From contig JAUJOD010000008.1 of the NCBI GenBank assembly GCA_030447865.1, positions 1 to 53,860 of the forward strand: a DNA stretch of 53,860 nt, written 5' to 3'. Below are positions 37,077 to 46,165 of this stretch, piece by piece. Position 1 is the first letter of the stretch. Each line of letters begins with the position of its first letter. Origin of the DNA: Nocardioidaceae bacterium (GTDB taxonomy: Bacteria; Actinomycetota; Actinomycetes; Propionibacteriales; Nocardioidaceae). The translations under genes and the position numbers were made by a program. Below the pieces are notes generated by a model that saw only the letters and a program-made list of their open reading frames with translations, had not been told where the DNA came from and did not search any database.

Positions 37077-37563
37077 TGTCCGTGGCCATGAAAAAGTCCC
37101 CACTGGTGGCCGAGTCTGAGTCCCCGGTTTTGGCCAACTGAAAGTCCCGCTCTTCGTTCGTCGTGTCGCACGAACCGTTAGGGCCCTGCGTGGTGACGGT
37201 GGCGGTGCCAACCAGCCACACGTCAACCACGCAGGGGACTCCATTGAAGAACGCGAGGGAACGTATGGACGTTATTGCCGCCTATCGAGACGTCGGCAGT
37301 TATCGGGGTGCGGCCGTGATCTGCGGGACCACCCACAAGACCGTGAAGCGGATCATCAAGCAGCACGAGGCTGGGTATGTGCTGGCGGAGAGGGTCGCTC
37401 GGGTCCGGAACTACGACGAGGTCGCTGATCTGGTCGCTAAGCGGGTCAAGGACACCAGGGGGCGGATCTCGGCCAAGAGGCTGCTGCCGGCGGCGCGAGC
37501 AGCCGGTTATGAACCGCTCTGGATCTCCCGGAGGGTGCTGATCCAGCAAGGGAGACTCGGATT

Positions 37564-37890
37564 ATGTCAGCACCGAGGAAGTACGACGAGGAGTTCCGTG
37601 ACAGGGCGGTGCGTATGTACCGCGACCGGCTGGCCGAGCCGGGTGAGTCGAAGCTTGGGGCCCGCCGGCATGTTGGCTCGCTGTTGGACCTCAATCAGGC
37701 CACGCTGCGCAACTGGATCGAGGACCGTTACACCGTCGATGGCACCAGGACCGGATCGACTCGGGGCAGTGAGTCTGAAGAGATCCGGTCGCTGAAGAAG
37801 CGGGTGGCCGAGCTTGAACGGGCCAACGAGATCCTCAAGACCAGCGCCGCGTTTTTCGCTCAGGCGGAGCTCGACCGCCGACTCAAGTGA
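37564..37890 (+). CDS. IS3-family OrfA (copy 2)
   Basis: The protein has 108 residues: an HTH (YDEEFRDRAVRMYRDRLAEP) plus a C-terminal coiled-coil helix (RSLKKRVAELERANEILKTS) used for dimerisation. Its stop overlaps the OrfB GTG (GTGA). Just before the end is a GTTTTTC stretch from which the -1 frame is open into OrfB, so an OrfAB fusion by slippage is possible; the heptamer is not perfect. It sits 54 bases inside the left terminal repeat. Confidence 0.92.
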   Translation: MSAPRKYDEEFRDRAVRMYRDRLAEPGESKLGARRHVGSLLDLNQATLRNWIEDRYTVDGTRTGSTRGSESEEIRSLKKRVAELERANEILKTSAAFFAQAELDRRLK

Positions 37891-38822
37891 TCGTCGACTA
37901 CATCGAGTCCTACCGGGACCGGTTCGGCGTCGAGCCGATCTGCACCGTGCTGTCCGAGCACGGCTGTCCGATCGCGTCGTCCACCTACTACGAACGCCGC
38001 CGGTGCCCGGTCACTGCGGCTGAGCTCGAGGACGCCTACCTGGCCAACGCGCTCTTCACGCTGTGGGACCAGGAGTGGCGGGTCTACGGGGCCCGCAAGC
38101 TGTGGCACACCGCCCGCAACGAGGGCCTCGACGTCGGCCGGGACCAGGTCGCGAGGTTGATGCGGCTGGTGGGCATCCAGGGTGTGGTCCGCGGCCGACA
38201 TCGCACCGTGACCACCCGCCCGGACCGGGGCGCGCCGCGGCACCCGGACCTGGTAGGCCGGGCCTGGGACGCCCCGACGGCGACCGACGACCTGTGGGTC
38301 GCTGACTTCTCCTACGTGTGGACCCTGGCCGGGTTCGTCTACGTGGCCTTCGTCGTCGACGTCTACTCCCGCCGGATCCTGGGATGGCGGGTCAGCGGCT
38401 CGATGCGGACCCAGCTGGTCCTCGACGCGTTCCACCAGGCCCTGCACGTGCGGCACCGCGACGACGGTCATTGGACCAGCCAGGGTCTGATCCACCACTC
38501 CGATGCCGGCTCGCAATTCACCTCCGTGGCGTTCACCGCCGAGCTGCTCCGGGCCGGGATCGCCGGCTCGATCGGCACCGTCGGCGACGCGCTGGACAAC
38601 GCGCTGTGCGAATCGACCATCGGACTATTCAAAACCGAGGCCATCGACGACGGCGGACCCACCTGGACCGACCGATCCGCCGTCGAGTGGCAGGTCGCCC
38701 GCTGGGTCCACTGGTACAACACCCGGCGCCTTCACAGCTCGATCGGCTACCTGTCACCGGTTGAGTTCGAACACCAGCACCGGCAGGCTACAGAAACGAC
38801 CCCCGACTCGGAGGTCGCCTAA
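37887..38822 (+). CDS. IS3-family OrfB transposase (copy 2)
   Basis: The protein has 311 residues from the GTG at 37887. An HTH_21-like region (YGARKLWHTARNEGLDVGRD, then QVARLMRLVGIQG) precedes the DDE core: DDLWVADFSYVWTLAG (D), LIHHSDAGSQFTS (D) and DNALCESTIGLFKTEAI (E). The C-terminal WVHWYNTRRLHSSIGYLSPVEFE block is typical of the family. All motifs are intact, so it is the likely active source of copy 1's 5' part. Confidence 0.95.
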   Translation: MIVDYIESYRDRFGVEPICTVLSEHGCPIASSTYYERRRCPVTAAELEDAYLANALFTLWDQEWRVYGARKLWHTARNEGLDVGRDQVARLMRLVGIQGVVRGRHRTVTTRPDRGAPRHPDLVGRAWDAPTATDDLWVADFSYVWTLAGFVYVAFVVDVYSRRILGWRVSGSMRTQLVLDAFHQALHVRHRDDGHWTSQGLIHHSDAGSQFTSVAFTAELLRAGIAGSIGTVGDALDNALCESTIGLFKTEAIDDGGPTWTDRSAVEWQVARWVHWYNTRRLHSSIGYLSPVEFEHQHRQATETTPDSEVA

Positions 38823-40071
38823 CCAACCACCCTCCGCCAATCCCAGGGCGGTTCAGTTATGCCGGGTCGGCACGGAACTTCCGCCGGCTGGTGTCCGATG
38901 CGAAGCGGGCCTGGCGGCAAGGACATCCGCGTGGCCGACGGCCCGGTGTGTGGGCGCCGGGAGAGACGTTGATCATCGATTGGGGTGTCCTGGGCGGTGT
39001 GCATGTGTTCTGCGCCGTATTGGCCTGGTCGAGGTTCCGGTTCGTCAGGTTCGCCGCCGACGAGAAGGCAAGTACGACGCTCGGGTTTCTGGCCGAATGC
39101 TTCGAGGAGCTCGGTGGGGTCCCGAAGGTCGTACTGGCGGATCGGATGGGCTGCCTGAAAGCCGGCGTGGTCGCCAACGTGGTGGTGCCAACCCCGGACT
39201 ACGTCCGGTTCGCGACCCACTACCGGTTCCGGCCTGACTTCTGCGAGGCCGCCGACCCTGAGTCGAAGGGGATGGTGGAGAACCTGGTCGGCTATGCCAA
39301 ACATGACCTGATGGTCCCGCGGGCACCGTTCACCGACCTGGTCGCCGCCAATGAGGCTGCTGCTGTGTGGTGCGCCGAGGTCAACGCTGCTACTCATTCG
39401 GAGATTAGCGCCATCCCAAGAGAGCGGCTGGCGACCGAACGCGGCCTGCTCGCCGAGCTGCCGTCGCTGCGACCTGAGTTCGGTGCGCGGCCGACGACCA
39501 GGAAGGTCGACAAGCTGTCTTGCATCCGGTTCGCCTCGGGCCGCTACTCGGTCCCGAACCGGCTGATCGGCAAGACGGTCACCATTCTGGTCGACGACCG
39601 GACGCTGAGGGTCCTCGAGCCGCTCAGCGGGCAGGTGTTCGCCGAACACACTCTGGTCGCACCGGGTGAGACCTCCATCGTTGATGACCATTACGGCGGT
39701 CCACGCCCGGACAAGCCTCGCCGCGCAGCACGGCCCAAAACGGCTGCGGAGAAGGCGTTCCTGGGATTGGGGCCGGTTGCAGAGGCGTTCTTGACCGGTG
39801 CGGCCGCTGCCGGGGTCACGAAGCTGACCAGCGAGATCAGCGAGATCCTCATCCTGCAAGCAGCCCACGGAACCGAACCCCTGCTGGCCGCCCTGGAGCG
39901 GGCGGTGACGTTCGGCCGGTGGCGAGCCGCCGACGTCCGTTCCATCCTCGCCGCAGCAGGGGCCGCACCCACTCCGCGTCCGGCCGGCGACGCATTGGTG
40001 CTTACTCTGCCGAGGGTGCCGACCCGGTCGCTGGATGCCTACCGGATCGACCAGGAAGGAGGTGACCCCGC

Positions 40072-40851
40072 GTGACTGCGACGACGCCACCGCCGTTGGC
40101 TGCAGACCTGACCGCGGGGTTGAAGCGGTTGAAGATGGCCGCTATGCGACGGCTCGCACCCGAGCTGTTGGTCACCGCTAAGACTCAACGGTGGAACCCC
40201 GAGGAGTTCCTGCGGACCCTGGTCGAGGCCGAGATCTGTGCCCGCGACGCCTCCAACGCCCGCACCCGACTGCGTCAAGCCACCTTCCCGGTCACCAAGA
40301 CACTCGAGGACTTCGACGTCACCGGCTCCTCGATCCCCAAGGCAACGTTCGACTACCTGAGCTCACTGGAGTGGATCAGGGCTGCGGAGAACGTCTGCAT
40401 GATCGGACCGGCCGGCACCGGCAAAAGCCACGTCCTCGTCGCCCTCGGCATCGCCGCGGTCGAAGCAGGGCACCGGGTCCGGTACTTCACCGCCGCCGAC
40501 CTCGTCGAAACCCTCTACCGCGGCCTGGCCGACAACTCCGTCGGACGCGTGATCGACACCCTGCTCCGCAACGACCTCGTCATCATCGACGAGCTCGGCT
40601 TCGCACCACTCGACGACACCGGCACCCAACTGCTGTTCCGGTTCGTCGCCGCCGCCTACGAACGCCGATCCCTCGGCATCGGATCGCACTGGCCGTTTGA
40701 GTCCTGGGGACGATTCCTACCCGAACACACCACCGCCGTCAGCATGCTCGACCGGCTACTGCACCACTGCCACACCGTCATCACCGACGGCGACTCCTAC
40801 CGGATGAAACAAGCCCGAGCACGAGGAGGAACCAAGATCAAAACCAGCTGA
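40072..40851 (+). CDS. istB: IstB-like ATPase of IS21 element
   Basis: The protein has 259 residues; its start overlaps the istA stop (GTGA at 40072). Walker A is CMIGPAGTGKSHVL, Walker B is LVIIDELGFAPLDD, and the C-terminal region reads SMLDRLLHHCHTVITDGDSYR. Sensor I is unusual, SHWPFESWG in place of SNLxFxxW. The gene is intact although its istA partner is broken, so this copy cannot move by itself unless complemented. Confidence 0.94.
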   Translation: MTATTPPPLAADLTAGLKRLKMAAMRRLAPELLVTAKTQRWNPEEFLRTLVEAEICARDASNARTRLRQATFPVTKTLEDFDVTGSSIPKATFDYLSSLEWIRAAENVCMIGPAGTGKSHVLVALGIAAVEAGHRVRYFTAADLVETLYRGLADNSVGRVIDTLLRNDLVIIDELGFAPLDDTGTQLLFRFVAAAYERRSLGIGSHWPFESWGRFLPEHTTAVSMLDRLLHHCHTVITDGDSYRMKQARARGGTKIKTS

Positions 40852-40940
40852 ACAACCACGAAGAGTGGGGACTTTCAGTTGGCCACCAGCGGGGGCCACG
40901 AACTGGCCGTTGACACACGCCGACGTCGAGGACGTCGAGT

Positions 40941-42166
40941 TCCCCCGTATGGCGGACACCTTGATAGCGGGATCGCTGGTCCCGCGGCGAGGATGTCTTC
41001 ATGTCAGGAGTTCGGAAGCGGAAGAGTTACTCTCCGGCCTATCGGCGGGAGGCTGCTCATCTGGTCATCGATACGGGGCGAACCATCGCGGTGGTGGCGG
41101 GAGATCGGTGTCGGTGAGCAGCAGCTGTTGGGCCGGTGGGTCGCGGTCGAGCGGTCACGGTCTGATGACCCGCCGGGGGCGTTGGACGCCGATGAGCGGG
41201 CCGAGCTGGAGCGGCTGCGGGCGCCTGAGCTGCGGATGGACCGGGAGTTCCTGAAAAAAGCGGCGGCCTTCTTCGTGACCGAGAACCAGAACCGGTAGAC
41301 ATACCGGGTCATGGACGCGGAGAAGGCCGACTACGAGATCAGCCGGATGGCGCGCTGCTGGACGTGTCGCGGTCGACGACTGGGTCGGGCGACAAGCGGC
41401 TGGGCCGTCGCCCGCGCGCGGCGGGATGCGCTGGCGGTCAAGATCAGGCGGTTCCATGCCGACTCCGACCAGGTGTACGGGTCCCCGAGGAGGCCGATCT
41501 GCGCGAGGACGGTGAGACGGTCTCAGCCAAGACCGTGGCCAAACTGATGCGTCAGCACCAGATCGTGGGTATCAGCCCTCACCGCGTTCACCCCGGTCAC
41601 CACACTGGCGAGGCCGACCCGCACCCGGTGCGATCTGGTCAAGCGTCGCTTCGACCGCGGACGGCTCAACGCCGTGGACCTCCGACATCACCTATCTGGG
41701 CACCGACCAGGGTGGCTGTACCTGTGCGCCGTCCGCGACGGCTGCTCGCGCCGTGTCATCGGCTGGGCGATCGCCGACCACCTGCGCACCGACCTGGTCG
41801 AAGAGGCGCTGCGGATGGCGATCACGTTGCGCGGCACGCTCCCCGACCGCGTCGTCTTTCACGCCGACCGGGGCACCCGTACACCTCGGCCCAGATCGCC
41901 GAGGCCGCCACCGAGCTCGAGGTGCTGCGCTCGATGGGCCGCACCGGGGTGTGCTGGGACAACGCCGCCGCCGAGACGTTTTGGTCGACGCTGAAGACCG
42001 AGTTCTACGACCGTCAAGGCCGAAGCACGGCGCGCCGTCGGTGCGTGGATTGAGGAACGCTACAACCGGACCCGCCGGCACTCCTCGATCGGCATGATCA
42101 GCCCAGTACGGCTGACCACCATCAGACGGCACAAGTCGCCTGACCGCGTGTCCGTCAGACGGGGTG
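40941..42166 (+). mobile_element. IS3-family element, indel-riddled sibling of the copy at 44723
   Basis: The left end TCCCCCGTATGGCGGACACC and right end (GTGTCCGTCAGACGGGGTGA) match those of the intact copy. Across about 1.2 kb I count some sixteen small indels (mostly losses of 1-14 bases) but only about two or three substitutions relative to that copy. The CGTCGAG motif occurs on the left flank (40933-40939) and just after the right end, possibly a trace of the target. Confidence 0.8.
41001..42135 (+). pseudogene. IS3 OrfA/OrfB remnants, many frameshifts
   Basis: The OrfA start (SGVRKRKSYSPAYRREAAHL) breaks at a 2-base loss after VVA. OrfB is split into pieces such as MDAEKADYEISRMARC, VAKLMRQHQIVGISPH, GCSRRVIGWAIADHLRTD and MGRTGVCWDNAAAETFWSTL in different frames. 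The DDE residues of the last two motifs can be recognised but never in one frame. Its intact counterpart is at 44784-45976. Confidence 0.88.
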
Positions 42167-42198
42167 AGCGTCGAGGTCTGGCAGCGGGTCGGTGGTCA

Positions 42199-42405
42199 TC
42201 AGTAGACGCTGAGATCGGCATCGTCGGCCAGCGCGATGAGCTGACGCGCCAACACCCGAGCATCGCCTGTGGTGAGACTGATGCACACCGCCTCGCTGTC
42301 AGCGTCCCTGACGTCGAGGCCGATCGTGGGACAGTTCTTGTAGCCATGCTTTAGTGAGTCCTGCGACAAATGGAGCGCCCATCCGCCACCGCCAGGTCGC
42401 CACAC
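42199..42405 (-). CDS. Small hypothetical protein or fragment (DUF6907-like end?)
   Basis: The minus-strand frame of 68 codons reads GWALHLSQDSLKHGYKNCPT and then VSISLTT-like GDARVLARQLIALADDAD. The final helix with ARxLARQLxALADxA is of the kind that closes actinobacterial DUF6907-type proteins. There is no evident start codon context and the gene may have lost its 5' end. Confidence 0.35.
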   Translation of the reverse strand: MWRPGGGGWALHLSQDSLKHGYKNCPTIGLDVRDADSEAVCISLTTGDARVLARQLIALADDADLSVY

Positions 42406-42639
42406 GTGACCCGTGATGGCGTCACGAATCTCGCCAAGCCGTTCCTCGCCACCGCCGCGAAAATGCTGGCGGGCGCTGTCCCAGTCGTGGGTCTCGGTGA
42501 ATACCGTCGGAGATGGTCAGCGGTGCACCAGGTCGGACAGAAGGGGTGGGCTGTCGGCGTACGACCTCACGTGTCGGCCTGAGTACGACCTGGCCTGTCG
42601 GTCTCGGCGGGTGTGACCATGGCATGGGTTCACCTCCGG

Positions 42640-43040
42640 TGACTAGGTTGAGGCGGTCTTTGAGTCGGTAGCTCGGCCCGTTGATGTTCAAGACGTCGCA
42701 GTGGTGCAGGAGTCGGTCGAGGATAGCGGTGGCGAGGACGTCGTCGCCGAGGACGCCGCCCATTCGGTGAAGGATTTGTTGCTGGAAGACCATGTTGGCT
42801 TCGGCTCGGTCCAAGTCCCGCCGCTACGAACGCGGCACCATGCCGGTGGCTTCGGCCGCGCGGAGTCGGGCGGACTAGGTCGTCGAGGGTGGTAACCACC
42901 AACTCCAGGCCTACCTGAGGCCATCAGTGCTCATCGTCGGCCTGGCCGTCGCCGCCTGCCAAGCCGGGTGCGTCAGGCCGAGTTTGGTGGCGCGTCGCGG
43001 ATCCGGTCGGTGGTCAGGGTGCTCACTGGTTCTCCTTGCG
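42640..43040 (-). pseudogene. IstB remnant of a third IS21-type element
   Basis: Pieces on the minus strand resemble IstB: LGDDVLATAILDRLLHHCDV followed by LNINGPSYRLKDRLNLVTGG is the usual C-terminus, while the N-terminal piece (GLTHPAWQAATARP) and a central VVTTLDDLVRP segment lie in other frames. The Walker A region is missing, so this is an internal deletion as well as frameshifting. It follows the istA remnant in the usual order. Confidence 0.65.
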
Positions 43041-44236
43041 GTCGTGGGTGTCTGTGTCAGCAGCTGGGCGTAGTGGCTCAGCGGGCGGCAGGCGACGGTG
43101 ATGTCGTGCCGGCGGACCACCAACGCCGACAGTGGCTCGATCCCGTTGCTGTGTGGGTCAGCGGTCCTCAGGCTTGGACTCGTGGGGCTCGAGGGTGGTG
43201 GAGCGGGTGTGCCCGTCCGGAAGCCCGTTCCAGTGGGTCTCGTCGACCACCCAGGAGCCGCGGGTGGCGGCGCGGGCGCGGGTGGCCAGCCAGCCGCCGC
43301 CGTCGACGCCGAGCGCCCGGATGGGTGACCCAGACCCGTCGGCGCCATGGTGGAGGGCGACCTGGACGCGTTGTCCGGCCCGTACAGCGCGGGCGGGCAC
43401 CGAATAGGAACTGGCCTCGAAGCAGACCAGGCAGTCCTTGCCGACCCGGCGCAGGTGCTTGTCGGTGACCAGGTAGGGCTGGTCGGGAAGCGGCAGCAGT
43501 GCCGCCCGGTCGGCCTCGGCGCGGATCCCGATCACCTGGCCGTGGGTGCGGTGGACCTGGGCGCGGCGGATCGGCAGCCAGAACGCGAACGCGCCGTCGA
43601 GCTCGGCGATCGAGTCGAAACTGCGTCCGGCGATGACGTGGTCGCGGACGATGTTGACCTGTCGCTCGACCCGGCCCTTCCCGGTGGGTCGGTAGGCGGC
43701 CGGCCAGTACGTCGATGACGAACCCGTAGTGCTCGGCGAAGGCTACAGCCTCCGGGTGCAGCGGCACCGCCACCCGCGGCGCGATATGCCGGCGGATCAC
43801 TGTCTTGGTGCGGTCATAGACGATCGAGGCCGGCGTTCCACCGAAGTGCGCGAACGCCCGCCGCTAGCAGTCCCAGAACGTGGCCAGGTCCATGCTGGTG
43901 GTGAAGCAGCAGAACGGGTCGCGCGAGTGCGACAACGTCATGTGGAACGAGTACACGTTCGGAATGTCAACGTGGGCGAGCAAGTCGCCCCGTCCCCCCA
44001 GTCGACTTGGGCCTGAGCGCCCGGCACCACCTCGAAGCGGCGGTGGCAGCCCGGTCAACGGGTTCTCATCGTGCTCGACCAGCTCCGCCAAGATCCGCGG
44101 CCGGACCTCGGCCAGAAACATCTTGACCCGCTGATAGTTGCCGGTGAACCGATGCTCGGAGACCAGCCGTTCCTGGATCACCGTGCCCTTCAACGTCACA
44201 TCGGCGCGCAACCAGGACTCGATCAGCGGCACAACG
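43040..44236 (-). pseudogene. IstA remnant of a third IS21-type element
   Basis: From 44232 down, the minus-strand frames give LVSEHRFTGNYQRVKMFLAE, DLLAHVDIPNVYSFHMTLSH and SRDPFCCFTTSMDLATFWD (stop), then TVIRRHIAPRVAVPLHPEAV, VIAGRSFDSIAEL-like text, and finally IGIRAEADRAALLPLPDQPY with SSYSVPARAVRAGQRVQVAL. This is the complete IstA order: HTH, RNase H core and C-terminal barrel. Several frameshifts and an in-frame stop make it inactive. Many breaks are short deletions, like those in the neighbouring IS3 remnant. Confidence 0.7.
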
Positions 44237-44712
44237 GGTGATCAACCGCGGCTGAGTGCCTGTCCGTAAGTATCTGGCCGAGGACTCGCCCTGGGTCCCC
44301 CCGACCGCGCCCGCGCCGCGGCGGGCAGAGTGCCCCAGTCACAGCCGCACTCGCGGCCGATCCCGGCATAGGAAGCGCCCGCGGCACGCAGGGGCGCCCG
44401 CATCGAAGCCGCGAGGTACTTCCCGCACTGCCCACCCGAGGCCGCCCAGACCCGTTGAAGCACCTTGAGCGCGCCATAGGAATACCTCGGCGCCCGCGGC
44501 TTCCGGGGCGTCTTGGCGACCTCTCGCCCCGGCCCGGGCGGCTTGCTCGCGGCCGCGACCAGTCGGCGTCGGGCGTTGTCACGCGACCACCCCGTGACCG
44601 CCACGACCTGGTCCCAGACCAGACCCTTGTCCTTCTTCGAACCCCGCGCATACACCCTCGCGTACCTGCTGGTGACCTCGGCACGAGACGCCACCGACAA
44701 CGCACTCCTCAT
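44236..44712 (-). pseudogene. N-terminal part of an integrase-core transposase
   Basis: The ATG at 44712 gives MRSALSVASRAEVTSRYARVY, then DQVVAVTGWSRDNARRRLVA and YSYGALKVLQRVWAASGGQC. It is similar in layout to the first 110 residues of the transposase at 18323-19555 (ELTGWHRDYARAAL, then IYGPRVIAALITCWAVLRAP). The catalytic core is missing; the frame runs into IS21 debris at about 44240. The IS3 at 44723 inserted just upstream of the start. Confidence 0.7.
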
Positions 44713-44783
44713 ACCGTGGAGTTCCCCCCGTATGGCGGACACCTTGATAGCGGGATCGCTGGTCCCGCGGCGAGGATGTCTTC

Positions 44784-45086
44784 ATGTCAGGAGTTCGGAA
44801 GCGGAAGAGTTACTCTCCGGCCTATCGGCGGGAGGCTGCTCATCTGGTCATCGATACGGGGCGAACCATCGCGGTGGTGGCCCGGGAGATCGGTGTCGGT
44901 GAGCAGCTGTTGGGCCGGTGGGTCGCGGTCGAGCGGTCACGGTCTGATGACCCGCCGGGGGCGTTGGACGCCGATGAGCGGGCCGAGCTGGAGCGGCTGC
45001 GGGCGGAGAACGCTGAGCTGCGGATGGACCGGGAGTTCCTGAAAAAAGCGGCGGCCTTCTTCGTGACCGAGAACCAGAACCGGTAG
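44784..45086 (+). CDS. IS3-family OrfA
   Basis: The protein has 100 residues: HTH (SPAYRREAAHLVIDTGRTIA, then VVAREIGVGEQLLGRWV) and a C-terminal zipper (ERLRAENAELRMDREFLKKA). The end of the gene contains the slippery run A6G at 45042-45048, which allows synthesis of an OrfAB fusion. The start ATG at 44784 lies about 60 bases inside the left terminal repeat. Confidence 0.93.
   Translation: MSGVRKRKSYSPAYRREAAHLVIDTGRTIAVVAREIGVGEQLLGRWVAVERSRSDDPPGALDADERAELERLRAENAELRMDREFLKKAAAFFVTENQNR
45042..45048 (+). promoter_or_regulatory. Programmed -1 frameshift site (A6G)
   Basis: AAAAAAG lies in the orfA frame as ctg-aaa-aaa-gcg. Shifting back one base opens a continuous frame (LKKSGGLLRDREPEPVEAYR) that leads into orfB without a stop. 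This is the standard IS3-family signal for the OrfAB transposase. Confidence 0.8.
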
Positions 45087-45100
45087 AGGCATACCGGGTC

Positions 45101-45976
45101 ATGGACGCGGAGAAGGCCGACTACGAGATCAGCCGGATGGCGCGGCTGCTGGACGTGTCGCGGTCGGGGTACTACGACTGGGTCGGGCGACAAGCGGCTG
45201 GGCCGTCGCCCGCGCAGCAGCGGCGGGATGCGCTGGCGGTCAAGATCAGGCGGTTCCATGCCGACTCCGACCAGGTGTACGGGTCCCCGAGGATCTTGGC
45301 CGATCTGCGCGAGGACGGTGAGACGGTCTCAGCCAAGACCGTGGCCAAACTGATGCGCCAGCACCAGATCGTGGGTATCAGCCCTCGCGCGTTCACCCCG
45401 GTCACCACACTGGCGGGGCCCGACCCGCACCCAGTGCCGGATCTGGTCAAGCGTCGCTTCGACCGCGGACGGCTCAACGCCGTGTGGACCTCCGACATCA
45501 CCTATCTGGGCACCGACCAGGGGTGGCTGTACCTGTGCGCCGTCCGCGACGGCTGCTCGCGCCGTGTCATCGGCTGGGCGATCGCCGACCACCTGCGCAC
45601 CGACCTGGTCGAAGAGGCGCTGCGGATGGCGATCACGTTGCGCGGCACGCTCCCCGACCGCGTCGTCTTTCACGCCGACCGGGGCACCCAGTACACCTCG
45701 GCCCAGATCGCCGAGGCCGCCACCGAGCTCGAGGTGCTGCGCTCGATGGGCCGCACCGGGGTGTGCTGGGACAACGCCGCCGCCGAGACGTTTTGGTCGA
45801 CGCTGAAGACCGAGTTCTACGACCGTCACCACTGGGCCACCAAGGCCGAAGCACGGCGCGCCGTCGGTGCGTGGATTGAGGAACGCTACAACCGGACCCG
45901 CCGGCACTCCTCGATCGGCATGATCAGCCCAGTACGCTTCGAAGCTGACCACCATCAGACGGCACAAGTCGCCTGA
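45101..45976 (+). CDS. IS3-family OrfB transposase
   Basis: The protein has 291 residues from the ATG at 45101, but it is probably made mainly as an OrfAB fusion through the slippery site upstream. The N-terminal region (ARLLDVSRSGYYDWVGRQAA) is followed by the DDE core: NAVWTSDITYLGTDQGWLYL (D), VVFHADRGTQYTS (D) and WDNAAAETFWSTLKTEFYD (E). The C-terminus has YNRTRRHSSIGMISPVRFEA. All motifs are intact. It is the undamaged sibling of the remnant at 41001-42135. Confidence 0.95.
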   Translation: MDAEKADYEISRMARLLDVSRSGYYDWVGRQAAGPSPAQQRRDALAVKIRRFHADSDQVYGSPRILADLREDGETVSAKTVAKLMRQHQIVGISPRAFTPVTTLAGPDPHPVPDLVKRRFDRGRLNAVWTSDITYLGTDQGWLYLCAVRDGCSRRVIGWAIADHLRTDLVEEALRMAITLRGTLPDRVVFHADRGTQYTSAQIAEAATELEVLRSMGRTGVCWDNAAAETFWSTLKTEFYDRHHWATKAEARRAVGAWIEERYNRTRRHSSIGMISPVRFEADHHQTAQVA

Positions 45977-46165
45977 CCGCGTGTCCGTCAGACGGGGTGA
46001 GCCTCAACCGCACCACGCTCACGGTTCCGCGGGCATTCCTGCGTGAGGCACCGAGAGCGTTTCGCGGGCAGTTTTCGTGAGTCTGGTCGTTCTCTAGACA
46101 GGACGGCGGCCCGTGGTTACGGTGTGCGGAACATTCCGGCATCTGATGTATCGGGGGGTCTAGTC

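Larger units (their letters stand above)
37510..38855 (+). mobile_element. IS3-family element (copy 2), intact, with target duplication
   Basis: Terminal repeats TGAACCGCTCTGG (37510-37522) and, at the right, the reverse complement TGAACCGCCCTGG (38843-38855) bound 1,346 bp. The 4-bp target duplication GTTA is present on both sides (37506-37509 and 38856-38859). It lies within istA and supplies the intact reference for the chimeric copy at 20135. Confidence 0.92.
37265..40075 (+). pseudogene. istA: IstA transposase interrupted by an IS3 element
   Basis: The 5' part (37265-37509, MDVIAAYRDVGSYRGAAVIC with an HTH) and the 3' part (38860-40075) join exactly when the IS3 and one copy of GTTA are removed, giving AARAAGYAGSARNFRRLVSD across the junction. 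The core has ETLIIDWGVLGG (D), VVLADRMGCL (D) and PESKGMVENLVGYAKHDL (E); the C-terminal beta-barrel (ASGRYSVPNRLIG) is present. The protein would be about 486 residues. It is disrupted only by the insertion, which must be recent. Confidence 0.9.
37077..40915 (+). mobile_element. IS21-family element carrying a nested IS3
   Basis: The ends share several matching motifs in inverted orientation: the left end TGTCCGTGGCCATG with CCACTGGTGGCC and TGGCCAACTGAAAGTCCC (37131-37148); the right end, as reverse complement, TGTCAACGGCCAGTT, GCTGGTGGCC and TGGCCAACTGAAAGTCCC (40868-40885). Multiple terminal repeats and a TG start are typical for IS21. Inside are istA (interrupted) and istB. No clear target duplication was seen at the outer edges. 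Confidence 0.8.
44723..46000 (+). mobile_element. IS3-family element, intact
   Basis: Terminal repeats TCCCCCCGTATGGCGGACAC (left) and reverse complement TCACCCCGTCTGACGGACAC (right, ending 46000) agree at 17 of 20 positions. The element is 1,278 bp and carries orfA and orfB in the -1 arrangement of classical IS3 elements. It lies between a broken transposase gene and the Rhs gene. A target duplication could not be fixed. Confidence 0.85.
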
